From NCBI GenBank assembly GCA_036387415.1, contig DASVTU010000032.1, forward strand, positions 1-64,000: a stretch of DNA of 64,000 bases, written 5' to 3'. Each line of letters begins with the position of its first letter. Within the stretch, counting starts at the first letter, position 1. Source of the stretch: DASVTU01 sp036387415. Its GTDB lineage: Bacteria; Acidobacteriota; Blastocatellia; Pyrinomonadales; Pyrinomonadaceae. The position numbers and the translations under genes are program-made. Positions 9,562-19,222 of this stretch are shown piece after piece. A model generated the notes under the pieces. It was not told the DNA's origin and ran no database searches. It worked only from the letters and a program-made list of their open reading frames with translations.

Positions 9562-11265
9562 TTACCAGACTTCGGAATGGAGTGTGCGTTGGTCGCGTGC
9601 GCGCCGTCGGTGAAGACTTGAGAAGCGTCGCAGTTCGCTGAAGGCCGGATGAAAGTAGCCGTACCTCCATAGGTATCGCAGGCGACGCGATTGACGTTCG
9701 GCGTCGAGCACGCGATTGCTGACGTGATATTTCAGTTGACCGTACTCGTCGAAAACGAGCGCGCCGCCGCCGTAAATCGTCACCTCTTTTTGGTCGGGCA
9801 TCCCCGCCGGAATCTCTATCCCGCGACGCCGCAACTCCGTCGCGCGCAACGTCACAATCTGCACATAATCCGCGATGGTTTCATGCAACACGAAGCCGTC
9901 AGGCCCGATGCGGAGGCACGGTCGGACGGCGTTGACGCTGGTGTAAGCATCCTCGTTGAGACCGAGCGCGGTACGATTTTCCCAGAGAAAACGAAAAATC
10001 TCGTCGGGGTCGCGTTGCATGGCGACGAAGTGCGTGCGCGTGTAATCGAGGGCGCAATCGGGTCGCTTCCAGTAGCCTTCGGCGCTACCGACGGCGGAAG
10101 GCTCAATGCCGTAAGCCGAAAAACTCTCGCGGAGAATGGCGCGATACCCATACTTGGAATCGTCCGGTACGAGTTCCATGTCGGCGGAGAGTAGTGCGCT
10201 CAAAAAATCGCAAAATTCGAGGTCGGTGGGCGGCGTGTAGTCGAGCGCGCGAATCGCCATCGTGAGAAGGTGCGAAGCGGCGTCAGCTCCCTCCTCGGCG
10301 ACGCGTTTGCGGTCGAGCAGTTGCGTCGTCTTGTCGCCCAAACCTTTGAGACGCATAATCCAGACTTCGATGAACGCATTGAGCATCGCTGCCACCAGAA
10401 TCTCGCCGCGACGATGCGGCTCCTGAAATTCCTCCGACTCCATGATTGACGACGAACGCTTCAAAGCGACTGAACGGCGCAACGCCTGCCCGCGCAGTCT
10501 GCTCATCTCCTCGCCCATCTGTTCAGCCAAACCGAGCAGCACCGATTGACGGAGACGCCCGCGCGTCAACTTCGTGCGCTCGATGCGTTTGCTGTCCGCC
10601 GAGTCAACGTCCAACAACGCGGCGACCACACCCGTCAGCGAAAATACTGAGAGCAACGCCACCACGTCGCTGAAGCCTTCGTGGAAACCCGCCTGTTCGG
10701 GCGAAGACGGGTCTGTGAAATACGTCCGCAGACCATCGACGAGCGCGTGTGTGGTTTCATGCGCGACCACGTCGTGCGAGAGGCAACTGAAGACGGTGCC
10801 GCGCCCGTCGAGCGCGGGGAAGTAGCCGAACATGAGCGCGCGGTCGCGTTCGGAATAGAAGGCGTTGGCGTCGGCGAAGGCGTGCGGGGCGACCATGATT
10901 TGATGACCTGCAAAACTCCAACCTACGCGCCGACCGAGCGCAAACTCGAAACGCGCCAGCGTCCGCATCACAATCGCGTAGACGTTTTGCGCGTGGAATT
11001 GTGGATTCGAGATGAGTTCGTCGTCGGATGCTTTGCGGAACGGGTCGAGATATTGCCCTCTGACGGAAGGCGGGTAACGCAGAGGGGCATAGAGCGTGTC
11101 GGTCGAAGCGTCGTAGTCAATCACCTGCACGCGATAACCGCGCGGGCCGGGATAGAGTACTTCCGCAGGGACGCGCACTTCAGCCGTCAGAATCTTATTG
11201 TCAATTTTAACGCCGGGGTCTTGCGCGATAATGGTCAGCGTGCGTGTGTGTGGTTGTGGCGTCAT
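9562..11265 (-). CDS. Cytosolic gluzincin (M4/thermolysin-like) metallopeptidase
   Basis: 567 residues. HETTHALVDGL (near residue 168) followed 23 residues later by HEGFSD is the HExxH...E zinc site of gluzincins; the second block matches the E-x-x-S-D of thermolysin-type enzymes. The N-terminus (TLTIIAQDPGVK...) shows no signal peptide and no obvious propeptide, which is odd for M4 enzymes, usually secreted as zymogens. After the peptidase core lies a long helical C-terminal half (residues ~250-560) with no recognised domain. The nearest gene downstream on the same strand is the metallo-beta-lactamase-fold hydrolase. Peptidase identity is good; the physiological target is unknown. Confidence 0.75.
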   Translation of the reverse strand: MTPQPHTRTLTIIAQDPGVKIDNKILTAEVRVPAEVLYPGPRGYRVQVIDYDASTDTLYAPLRYPPSVRGQYLDPFRKASDDELISNPQFHAQNVYAIVMRTLARFEFALGRRVGWSFAGHQIMVAPHAFADANAFYSERDRALMFGYFPALDGRGTVFSCLSHDVVAHETTHALVDGLRTYFTDPSSPEQAGFHEGFSDVVALLSVFSLTGVVAALLDVDSADSKRIERTKLTRGRLRQSVLLGLAEQMGEEMSRLRGQALRRSVALKRSSSIMESEEFQEPHRRGEILVAAMLNAFIEVWIMRLKGLGDKTTQLLDRKRVAEEGADAASHLLTMAIRALDYTPPTDLEFCDFLSALLSADMELVPDDSKYGYRAILRESFSAYGIEPSAVGSAEGYWKRPDCALDYTRTHFVAMQRDPDEIFRFLWENRTALGLNEDAYTSVNAVRPCLRIGPDGFVLHETIADYVQIVTLRATELRRRGIEIPAGMPDQKEVTIYGGGALVFDEYGQLKYHVSNRVLDAERQSRRLRYLWRYGYFHPAFSELRRFSSLHRRRARDQRTLHSEVW

Positions 11266-11385
11266 TCGGCTTTCGACTCTCTCGCTACGTCTTTATCCTA
11301 TTCGCGCACTCCGTTTCAAGCAAAATATTCGACACACGGAAAAACGACACAACACAGACGACCTGTTTCTTCGTCGCCGACCAAC

Positions 11386-11417
11386 AAAAAAGGGACGGAG
11401 GACTTATCCTCCGTCCC
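11386..11417 (-). terminator. Rho-independent terminator of the PxKF surface-protein gene
   Basis: On the minus strand a perfect 11-bp GC-rich stem (11407-11417 with 11392-11402, loop of 4) is followed by six T residues (the A run at 11386-11391). It lies about 90 bases after the stop of the large surface-protein gene. Confidence 0.85.
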
Positions 11418-11456
11418 GAAACGTGCGTCGCATGACAGACGCGTGGTTGATTGTGT

Positions 11457-11498
11457 CGCAGGAGAAGCGACGTTTGTTGATGCGTCGCTTCTCCTGCG
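11457..11498. repeat. Perfect inverted repeat just after the surface-protein stop codon
   Basis: A 16-bp perfect stem (11457-11472 with 11483-11498) and a 10-nt loop lie between the surface-protein stop at 11509 and the terminator at 11386. There is no T-run, so it may stabilise the 3' end of the mRNA rather than terminate transcription. Confidence 0.6.
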
Positions 11499-11508
11499 TG
11501 TGACAGAC

Positions 11509-14500
11509 CTATTTGAACTTGAAGTTGGCGCGGTGGTCTGTGCCGTCGTTGAGACGGACGACTAGCTGCCGACAGGTTCCTTCCCAAGCCTTGAGCGTCT
11601 TCCAGTTGTAGTGATACTGGTCGCTTCCGGCATCGTAGGTCAGGCCGCTATTGCCCGACGCGTCAATCTCCATCAGGTCAACCGCCGGGTCGTTGGTGTT
11701 GCAGGGAATCGTGCCGGAGGCAGGGAAGCCCGGCGCGAAGATGTTCAAGCCCTTGTTGCCGCTCAGGCTGAACTTGATGGGAATGGTGCTCCCCGCCTTG
11801 ACGTTGTTGAGCGCGGGGAGATTGCCGATGGGCGAGAAGAAGCCCGTGAAGTTGTAAGCGACCGTCACGGTGAAACTGCATGAAGCGGTGTTGCCAGCCG
11901 CATCGGTCGCGGTGCTCGTTACGGTCGTCGTGCCGACGGGGAAGACCGAACCCGACGCGATGTTGCTCACAACCGAGACGCCGCCCGCGCAGTTGTCAGT
12001 CGCGGTCGTGTTGAAGCTGACGGGCACACCTGACGCCCCGCTGTTGGCTGGCAGCGAGACGAGGATGTTGGCGGGACAGGTGATGACCGGAGCCACCGTG
12101 TCGTTGACCGTCACAGTCTGATTGACGGAGGCCGTGAGACCGGAGGCATCGGTCGCCGTCCAAGTAATTGTCGTCGTGCCCTTCGGATAAGCGGCGTTCA
12201 GCGGTTGCGCGTCGCTGCGAACGCCCGCGACGTTGACGCCGGGGCAATTGTCGTTGGCCGTCGGCGTGCCGGGGTTGACGTTGGCGGAACAACTGTTGGC
12301 GTCGGTCGAGGCGACGACGTTGGGCGGCGCGGTGATGGTCGGGCTTTCCGTGTCGTTGACCACGACGGTCTGCGTGCACGAATCGGTGTTGCCCGCCGTG
12401 TCGGTCGCCGTCCAGGTGATAGTGGTTGTGCCCTTAGGATAGGGCGCGTTCAAGGGCTGCGCGTCGCTGCGTGTGCCGCTGACGGAGACCGATGGGTCAT
12501 TGTCGGTCGCCGTGGCCGTTCCGACGTTGACGTTGGCGGCACAAGTGCCCGCGTCGTTGTTGACCACGATGTTGGACGGGCAAGCGATAACGGGGTCTTG
12601 CACGTCGTTAACGGTCACGGTGAAGCTACAGGCGGCGTCGGGCGCGATGCCGTTAGTCGCCGTGCATTGGACGGTGGTGGTGCCGACGGGGAAGGTGTGC
12701 GGCGAAGTGATGACAGTCGAACCAACCTTGCATTCGACGGTCGGCGCGGGCACGCCCGACCCAGTGACCGTGAACGGCACGGACGCGGAGAAAGCGTTCG
12801 GGTCGTTGTTGACGGTGATGTTGGCAGGGCATGAAATCGTCGGCGGTTGACCGAGAGGCGTGCGCGTCGGGTCGTTCGGTGCGCCCGTGTCGGGGTCGTC
12901 GGTGACGACGGATGCGAAGTTGCTGCCCGTCACCGTGCCCTGATTGGCTATCTCGGATGCCGAGACGGAACCGTTAATCGTCACCTGAAATGTAATCGTC
13001 ATGCTCTTACCTGCGGGCAAGGTGCCGATGCTGAGGCTGACGGTTTCGCCGGAGAAGGCGACGCTGGCGACTGTCAATGCGCTAGTCGTCGCGGATGCCT
13101 TCTGCGCGTCGCGTCGTTCGCCGTTGCGTTCAAGCGTCGGTTGATTGATGCCGACGACCGATGCATCGGTCGATGCATAACCGAAGGCGAGGCCGTTGCC
13201 TGTTCGCGCCATGCTGCCCGCGCGCACGTTGTCGCCGCGACGCATCATCTGGTTGGCGAAATTGCGACCGAAACCGGACGATGAGGCGATGGATTGAAGC
13301 ATCGTTGAACCGATGCCGACGGATTTGAAAATCGCGTGCGCGTCGGTTTGCCGGAAGGCGAGATATTCGCGCGAGGCGTCCGCGTTGAACATGGCGACGG
13401 GCGGCGCGGCGCAGGAGACGCCGAAGTTGGGCGTGCCTGTCAAAAACACGTTGCCGGACGAAATGCCGTTGGCAGTGGCGAGGGCGGAGGCGCTCGCCTG
13501 TTCGACGTTGTGCGGCGCGGTGGCAGCCTCGTTGAGACGAATGGTGCCTGTGTTGCTGTCGAGCGTGTTGCCCGTGATGTCGCTGCACAAGGTTGACGTG
13601 CCAGTGCTATCGACGCGGATTTCGGAAGCCGTGCCCAGATTGGTCAGGTTGTTGTTCGTCACGGTGACAGTAAAGTTGGTGTTGTTTTGCGAACGTGCAA
13701 AGACGGACGTGGCGGTGGCCGTCGTTGAATTGTTGACGACGGTGTTGCCGTCAACGAGGACGTTGCCCGACGTGCCTCCGGTGCGACGACGTTCGATGGT
13801 GATGCCGGACTCGTTGCTCTGGCCGACGGGCGCGCCGCTGGTGCCGAGATTGTTGTTGGTGATACGCGCGTTGACGCTGGTGCCGGGTAGGTTCGCCATG
13901 TCGAGGAAGATGCCCGTGCGACGCGTGTTGGTGATGGTGTTGCCGTGGATGTTGATGGTTCCGGCAACGTTGGTGTTGTCGTCGATGAAGACCTGTATGC
14001 TGCGATATGAGGTATTCGTGGCGTCGCCGATGTTCTGGATGGTGTTGTTCTTGATGTTGACGCCGAGCGAGTTCGCGGGGAGCGTGGCGTCGCCGTTGAC
14101 GGTGATGACGCCCGTCTGGAACGAGGGGACGCGTGCAACGTTGTCGAAGGTGTTGCCCTCGATGAGAACGGTGGCCTTGCCGCCGAAGAAGTTGTCGGCG
14201 GAGACGGTGTTGAGACCGCCTGCGGCGGCGTTCTCGAAGGTGGAATCCTTCACCGTGAGATTGACGGTGGCGGTCGAACCGCTGTTTTCTCCGGCGATGT
14301 GCGTAATCGCGGGGCCTGTGAGACCCGTGAAGTTGCTGTTGTTCTGCACGACGAGCGACATGTCGGCGGCATCGCGTCCGACGATGAAGATGCCGTTGCC
14401 GCTGGTCGTCGCATCGGAGAAGGTGGAGTTATCGACCGTGACGGTGGATGCGGTCGAAGACGAATTGATGAGACGCAAGCCGTCGCGACCCGCGACGTTG

Positions 14501-16158
14501 AACTGCTTAATCGTGCTGCCGTTGATGCTGTTAGTGCCTGTTAAGTTAATCGCCTGAATGGCGTGACCGCCCGTGCCGGGCGCGCTCGCACCTGTGACAT
14601 CCTGACCGGGTGATTGGATGATGACGTTGGAGAGCGTGAGGTTGGAGGAGTTGCGAACGTCGATGCCATCGTTGCCGGAGGCGAAGATGATGCCGCCGTT
14701 GAGGGTGAAACTGCCCGTGTTGTTGGAGAGGAAAATAGCGTCGCCGTCGCCGTCCGTCTCAGGAATCGAATCGAGATTGGCGTCGGCCTGTGCGACGGTT
14801 TGATTAGCGTCGCTGATGTCGGCGCTGGCGAAAGAGATGTCGGCGGCGGAATTTTGCACGCGGATGCCGTAGCCGCCCGCCGCGCCGATGTTCGGAATCG
14901 ACGTTGCGCCGAAGGTGGCCGTGCCATCGACGTTGTTGAGAAAGAGTCCGGTGGTGGTGCGGTTGTTGACGGTGACGTTGGCGAAACTCGCATCGAGAGT
15001 TCCCGAATCGAGATTGAGCGCCTGACCTGTGCCGTCGATAACGACGGCGCGGACGGTGAGCGTGCCGAAGTTTGCGCCCGCGATGTCAGTGCCCGACGTG
15101 TCGCCGACGGTGAAGCCGTGTAACTGGTTGTTCATGCCGACATTGACGCCGTTTGCGCCGCTCGTAATGACGGGATGCAGGCCACCCGTTGAAGGAAGCG
15201 GGTCGCTGCCCGCAGGCGGCGTGATGCCCGTGATGGTCGAGAGCGAATCGCTCGCGCCCTGACCGATGAGGCGTTGACCGTCGAGCAGCGTGAGGCCGCC
15301 CGTGTAGTTGCCGCTATAGAGGAAGATGTTTTCGCCGGGCGCGTCGGCGGCCACGGCATCGAAACTGCCCGCGCCTGTGAGCGCACTGAAGGGCGAGGTC
15401 AGACGCCCATCGCCGCCCGCCGCTGCGTTGCTGTCAACGAACCAAATCATGCCGCCCACCGTGACGGCGACGGTCGCCGTATCGGTATTTCCGTTGCTGT
15501 CGGTGACGGTGTAGTTGAACGTATCTGTGCCTTCAAATCCGGGCGGCGGGTTGTAGGTAAAACTTCCGTCCGAGGCGACAGAGACGTTGCCGCCCTGCGC
15601 GCTCGTTGTGCCTGCGCTCGCCGTCAAAACGTTGCCGTCGGGGTCGGAATCGTTGTTGAGCACGCCGAGTCCTGTGTTAATCGAGAGGCGCACGTTGCCA
15701 ACCGCCGCGTAACTGTCGTTTATCGCGAGCGGCGTGGTGTTGACCGAGCCACCGACGAGCGTCGAGTTGGAGTCGATGGTGTCCGTGAAAACGACGCCCG
15801 TGGCATCGTCCGCGCCGTTGTTCGTAATCTTGACGGTGTAGGTCACTGTGTCGCCGGGGACGGCTTGCCCGTCGTTGTCGGGGTCGGGGAATGCGTCCTT
15901 TTTGGTGGCGGTAATCTGTGGGGCGAACACGTTGGAGAGGTTGAGATGATTGGGTTGAAGATTGAGCGCGTGTGCGTCGCGCGTTGCGGCCTGCGCGACG
16001 GTCGAGGTCGGACGTATGTCGGCGTTGACAACTTTTCTTCCGCTTGCCGCGACGTGGACGAGGGGCGCGAACAACAATGCGAATGTCGTCAGCGAACTGA
16101 GGCAACGGAGGACAGTTTTTGACTTTTGTACTTTAAATTTGGGCGAAAATTGCCGCAT
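11509..16158 (-). CDS. Secreted surface protein: DUF11, beta-helix, four HYR domains, PxKF
   Basis: 1549 residues with an N-terminal signal sequence (LSSLTTFALLFAPLVHVAASG). In order: a DUF11-like repeat (~75-145), a cadherin-like/Ig segment with the FEGTDTFNYTVTDSNGNTDTA motif (~145-237), a long right-handed parallel beta-helix region of NNTI/GNT-type repeats (~240-940), a second DUF11-like stretch (~1015-1100), about four HYR domains (~1104-1435), and a closing PxKF domain (PIKFSLSGNKGL). The start at 16158 is supported by a TAGGAG Shine-Dalgarno sequence. It is probably exported and anchored or shed; adhesion or polysaccharide interaction is inferred from the architecture only. Two hairpins, one a canonical terminator, follow the gene. 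Confidence 0.85.
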   Translation of the reverse strand: MRQFSPKFKVQKSKTVLRCLSSLTTFALLFAPLVHVAASGRKVVNADIRPTSTVAQAATRDAHALNLQPNHLNLSNVFAPQITATKKDAFPDPDNDGQAVPGDTVTYTVKITNNGADDATGVVFTDTIDSNSTLVGGSVNTTPLAINDSYAAVGNVRLSINTGLGVLNNDSDPDGNVLTASAGTTSAQGGNVSVASDGSFTYNPPPGFEGTDTFNYTVTDSNGNTDTATVAVTVGGMIWFVDSNAAAGGDGRLTSPFSALTGAGSFDAVAADAPGENIFLYSGNYTGGLTLLDGQRLIGQGASDSLSTITGITPPAGSDPLPSTGGLHPVITSGANGVNVGMNNQLHGFTVGDTSGTDIAGANFGTLTVRAVVIDGTGQALNLDSGTLDASFANVTVNNRTTTGLFLNNVDGTATFGATSIPNIGAAGGYGIRVQNSAADISFASADISDANQTVAQADANLDSIPETDGDGDAIFLSNNTGSFTLNGGIIFASGNDGIDVRNSSNLTLSNVIIQSPGQDVTGASAPGTGGHAIQAINLTGTNSINGSTIKQFNVAGRDGLRLINSSSTASTVTVDNSTFSDATTSGNGIFIVGRDAADMSLVVQNNSNFTGLTGPAITHIAGENSGSTATVNLTVKDSTFENAAAGGLNTVSADNFFGGKATVLIEGNTFDNVARVPSFQTGVITVNGDATLPANSLGVNIKNNTIQNIGDATNTSYRSIQVFIDDNTNVAGTINIHGNTITNTRRTGIFLDMANLPGTSVNARITNNNLGTSGAPVGQSNESGITIERRRTGGTSGNVLVDGNTVVNNSTTATATSVFARSQNNTNFTVTVTNNNLTNLGTASEIRVDSTGTSTLCSDITGNTLDSNTGTIRLNEAATAPHNVEQASASALATANGISSGNVFLTGTPNFGVSCAAPPVAMFNADASREYLAFRQTDAHAIFKSVGIGSTMLQSIASSSGFGRNFANQMMRRGDNVRAGSMARTGNGLAFGYASTDASVVGINQPTLERNGERRDAQKASATTSALTVASVAFSGETVSLSIGTLPAGKSMTITFQVTINGSVSASEIANQGTVTGSNFASVVTDDPDTGAPNDPTRTPLGQPPTISCPANITVNNDPNAFSASVPFTVTGSGVPAPTVECKVGSTVITSPHTFPVGTTTVQCTATNGIAPDAACSFTVTVNDVQDPVIACPSNIVVNNDAGTCAANVNVGTATATDNDPSVSVSGTRSDAQPLNAPYPKGTTTITWTATDTAGNTDSCTQTVVVNDTESPTITAPPNVVASTDANSCSANVNPGTPTANDNCPGVNVAGVRSDAQPLNAAYPKGTTTITWTATDASGLTASVNQTVTVNDTVAPVITCPANILVSLPANSGASGVPVSFNTTATDNCAGGVSVVSNIASGSVFPVGTTTVTSTATDAAGNTASCSFTVTVAYNFTGFFSPIGNLPALNNVKAGSTIPIKFSLSGNKGLNIFAPGFPASGTIPCNTNDPAVDLMEIDASGNSGLTYDAGSDQYHYNWKTLKAWEGTCRQLVVRLNDGTDHRANFKFK

Positions 16159-16518
16159 GAGAATTCTCCTATGGGGGTTGTGGAGGTTCCCTCAAGAACC
16201 ATTATTCAGAGGGTCTCGGACTATTTTATCTACTGCGCGAGACAGTATGTGATTGAGTGAGATACCAGCAATATTCGTGAGGATTAAGAACTAACCAGTG
16301 ATGTGCCGAAGACAATAACTTTAACTGTCGTGCGGCGTCAATCTTTTTTGGGAGTAATGATATACTTCGCGTCCCATCGAACGGACGCGGGGTTGGCGAA
16401 CTCGTCAAACGTCGCACTGCAAACCGGACGACCACGCGCACAGGGGCGAGCCGTTCCAGACAAGGCGGTTATCTTCAAACCGGAGTTTCTTCAAACGGAA
16501 AAATAGGAGGAGAAAGCC
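16159..16518. other. Divergent upstream region of the surface protein and the phosphoesterase
   Basis: No gene seen. It must hold the promoters of both flanking genes. On the plus strand, TGATATACT (16358-16366) is an extended -10 type sequence without a good -35. A clear AGGAGGAG Shine-Dalgarno sequence precedes the ATG at 16519. Confidence 0.4.
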
Positions 16519-17937
16519 ATGCCGGAATTTCATGCCGAGCCGTATCTGTATCTCGCTGGCCTGACGCACAAGGCCGCGCTCATCGCATGGGGAGGCTTCT
16601 TTTTCAAGGTGAGCAAGCAATTGCCCGACGGCGAGGGCAAACTGGTTGACGATAGTGGTCTGCACCACGTCCATCCGCCGCGCCGCGAAACCATCGGCGC
16701 GCGTTCCGAGCCATACGGCAAGGCGCGCGTCGAGGTCTTCGACGGCACGGGCACGCTCGTCAGTTTTGCCGAAACCACCACCGCCAATCACGTCTGGTTA
16801 ACAGGTCTTGCGCCCGACACCGAATACACTTACCGCGTCATCGTCAACGACGAGGTGTGGGGCGACGGCGAGCGGCGCGATTGGATGAACGGCGCGCAGG
16901 GACAGGGACTCTACAGGAGCGGTCGCCGCTACGACAACCGCTTCCGCACACACCCGCACCCCGACACATCCGCCCCGCTCACCTTCGCCGTTCTCGGCGA
17001 TTTCGGCACCGGAGTCCGCAAGCCATCGAACCCCGAACGGCGTCAACGCGAAGTCGCAGACGCGCTCGAACACGCCGTCAATCAACGCGGCGTGCGTCTC
17101 ATTCTGACCACGGGCGATAACATCTACGCGGGCAAAACCCTGCTCGGCCTGCCCGTCGGCGCAACGGGCGACGAAGACGATGATTGGTTCTTCACCTTCT
17201 ACCAACCTTATCGCTACATCATCAACCGCGTGCCCGTCTATCCGTCCGTCGGCAACCACGACAGCAACGAGACAGAGGCCAGCGACGACCGCCTTCAACT
17301 GCTCGACAACTTCTTCTTAAACGAGCGTTTCACAGGCGAGGAAACCGCCGGACGCGCCTCCATCGGCCCCGGCCTCTTCTACCGTTTTCAATACGGCAGA
17401 GACATCGAATTCATCTGCCTCGACACCTCGAAGAAGTCGCTCCTCTTCGGCAAACGTTTCTTTGAACACCCGAACCACGCCTCCTTCATCGACTCCGCCT
17501 TCCCTACATCCACGGGCGCAGCAACGTCGCCGCTCTGGCGCATCCCCTTCATGCACCATCCGCCCTACTGTGCAGGCCCGCAACATTCCAACTCGCGCTC
17601 ACTCATCGAACACATCGTCCCACTCTTCGCACGCGCCGGAGTGCGCGCCGTCTTCAGCGGCCATGAGCACAATTTTCAACATTCGCACGCCGGACAAATT
17701 GACTATTTCGTCACGGGCGGCGGCGGCAAAGTCCGACTCAATCGACCCACGGAATTCGACAAGGCACACACCACCGCGTGGTCTTCATCCGCGCATTTCT
17801 TACTCGTCGCAGTTGAAGGGCGGCAGATGAAAGTGATGCCCTTAGGCGAACTTCACGACGACGGCTCACTCGCTGTCTTACAACTCGAAAGCCCCACCAA
17901 CGACATTCTAAGTCTGCCCTTCATCATCACACGATGA
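16519..17937 (+). CDS. Purple-acid-phosphatase-like metallophosphoesterase
   Basis: 472 residues. The N-terminal ~130 residues form a Fn3-like domain ending with LAPDTEYTYRVIVND, as in purple acid phosphatases and PhoD-like enzymes. The calcineurin-type core follows: VLGDFGTG (GD motif), TTGDNIYAG (GDN), VGNHDSNET (GNHD), IPFMHHPPYCAG and FSGHEHNFQHS (GHxH), all dimetal ligands. No convincing signal peptide is present at the chosen ATG, which has the Shine-Dalgarno sequence AGGAGGAG, so the protein may be cytosolic or use another route. Likely hydrolysis of phosphomonoesters or diesters. It is monocistronic by appearance. Confidence 0.88.
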   Translation: MPEFHAEPYLYLAGLTHKAALIAWGGFFFKVSKQLPDGEGKLVDDSGLHHVHPPRRETIGARSEPYGKARVEVFDGTGTLVSFAETTTANHVWLTGLAPDTEYTYRVIVNDEVWGDGERRDWMNGAQGQGLYRSGRRYDNRFRTHPHPDTSAPLTFAVLGDFGTGVRKPSNPERRQREVADALEHAVNQRGVRLILTTGDNIYAGKTLLGLPVGATGDEDDDWFFTFYQPYRYIINRVPVYPSVGNHDSNETEASDDRLQLLDNFFLNERFTGEETAGRASIGPGLFYRFQYGRDIEFICLDTSKKSLLFGKRFFEHPNHASFIDSAFPTSTGAATSPLWRIPFMHHPPYCAGPQHSNSRSLIEHIVPLFARAGVRAVFSGHEHNFQHSHAGQIDYFVTGGGGKVRLNRPTEFDKAHTTAWSSSAHFLLVAVEGRQMKVMPLGELHDDGSLAVLQLESPTNDILSLPFIITR

Positions 17938-17939
17938 GA

Positions 17940-18110
17940 GCAACGCTTAACGTCGGCACTTGAACGGCTCGCGTGCAAGGCGTGTGAAACTCCGACGACT
18001 GGCTAACGTAGTAGTTGTCGAACTCGGCGTGGCAACTGAGGCAGCGCGTCTGAATCCCGTCGAAGCGTTGCGCTACGAATAGCTCGTCCGCATCCGTCGC
18101 ACTCTCGCAA
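17940..18110 (-). pseudogene. Possible remnant of a cytochrome c-type protein gene
   Basis: On the minus strand a stretch ending with a stop at about 17927 encodes FDGIQTRCLSCHAEFDNYYVS. RCLSCH is a CxxCH haem-c motif in a setting (FDGxQTRCxSCH) that I associate with multi-domain secreted cytochrome proteins of Acidobacteriota. Only about 60 codons look protein-like, there is no signal peptide, and the upstream part of the frame is not convincing, so it is more likely a decayed fragment than a gene. It may equally be chance coding. Confidence 0.3.
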
Positions 18111-18149
18111 GCCATGCCATCACTGAATCTCTCCACGCAAAGGAAAAGA

Positions 18150-18941
18150 ATGACGGAGAAAAAAACGTCGGGACGGCACAGAAGCCTCGCAGCCGTCGTG
18201 TTCGTGTTGCTGGCCTGCGCGAGTGTTTGTGGGAAACAAATTTCAGGCAGCGTCGCGTCTTCGTCAAACGGCAGACTACGCGTGCTCTTTATCGGCAATA
18301 GTTTCACTTACACAAACGACTTGCCCTCCGTCGTCGGCGCGCTCGCGGAAGCAACCGAACAGAAACGCTTCGTCTACAAGGCTGTGGTCGGTGCCGGATA
18401 CAGTCTCGAAGACCACTGGAACCGAGCCGATGCGCGCAAGGCGATTGCAGAGGGCGTTTGGGATGTCGTCATATTGCAGCAGGGGCCTTCGGCTTCGACG
18501 GATGGACGCGCCTATCTGCTCGAATACACTCAACGCTTCGCCACGGAGATTCGCCGCGTGGGAGCCAAGACCGCTCTCTACATGGTCTGGCCTTCGACGA
18601 ACAGGCGGCGCGATTTCGACGGCGTGAGCGAATCCTACCGACTGGCCGCCGAGCAAGTGAAGGGCATGCTCTTTCCGGTGGGCGAAGCATGGCGCGCCGC
18701 GTGGCGACGCGACGCCTCACTTGCGCTCTATTCAGCCGACGGGCTGCATCCGACCATGCTAGGGACATATCTGGCCGCGCTCGTTATCTACGAACAACTG
18801 TATGGACGACCGCCCGCCGCGTTGCTGAAAAACTTCAAACTTCGCACGGGAAACGACGAACGGATTGAGCTTTCGCAGAGAGAGTCTGAGACGCTTCTGT
18901 CAGCCGCGCGCGAGGCAAACGAGAAGTTCGGACGACGTTAG
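18150..18941 (+). CDS. SGNH/GDSL-like hydrolase, exported (possible lipoprotein)
   Basis: About 263 residues from the ATG at 18150, which has AAAGGA upstream; an earlier ATG at 18114 has none. The N-terminus is Lys/Arg-rich, then hydrophobic (LAAVVFVLLACASVCG), consistent with a signal peptide and perhaps a lipobox at LLAC. LRVLFIGNSFTYTNDLP is block I with the catalytic Ser in GNSF; VILQQGPSAS provides a later block; DGLHPTMLGTYLAALVIY gives the D-x-x-H catalytic pair. Such enzymes deacylate esters or carbohydrates. Genes on both sides are unrelated. Substrate unknown. Confidence 0.78.
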   Translation: MTEKKTSGRHRSLAAVVFVLLACASVCGKQISGSVASSSNGRLRVLFIGNSFTYTNDLPSVVGALAEATEQKRFVYKAVVGAGYSLEDHWNRADARKAIAEGVWDVVILQQGPSASTDGRAYLLEYTQRFATEIRRVGAKTALYMVWPSTNRRRDFDGVSESYRLAAEQVKGMLFPVGEAWRAAWRRDASLALYSADGLHPTMLGTYLAALVIYEQLYGRPPAALLKNFKLRTGNDERIELSQRESETLLSAAREANEKFGRR

Positions 18942-19222
18942 TCACCACGTCTCTGAGCCGTCGTCGGTTTCATCACGCGAGACACAAATTTAATTTCCAA
19001 AGAGTTGCGAAACCGTGAGATAGTATTGCTAACTCATCTAGCAACATTTGATGAATCGAAATCCCTTCAAGATTAACGAGCGTGCATGACCTCTAGGGAG
19101 CAGAGGTGGGTTCGGGTCACAGCGCGGTCTGTGAAAGGCAAATTCTCTTTTCCTGAGGCAACCTCCGTGCAGTTAGGAAATGGATTGCTCGCGGACGTGT
19201 ATGCCAGATATGGAGGACGTGT

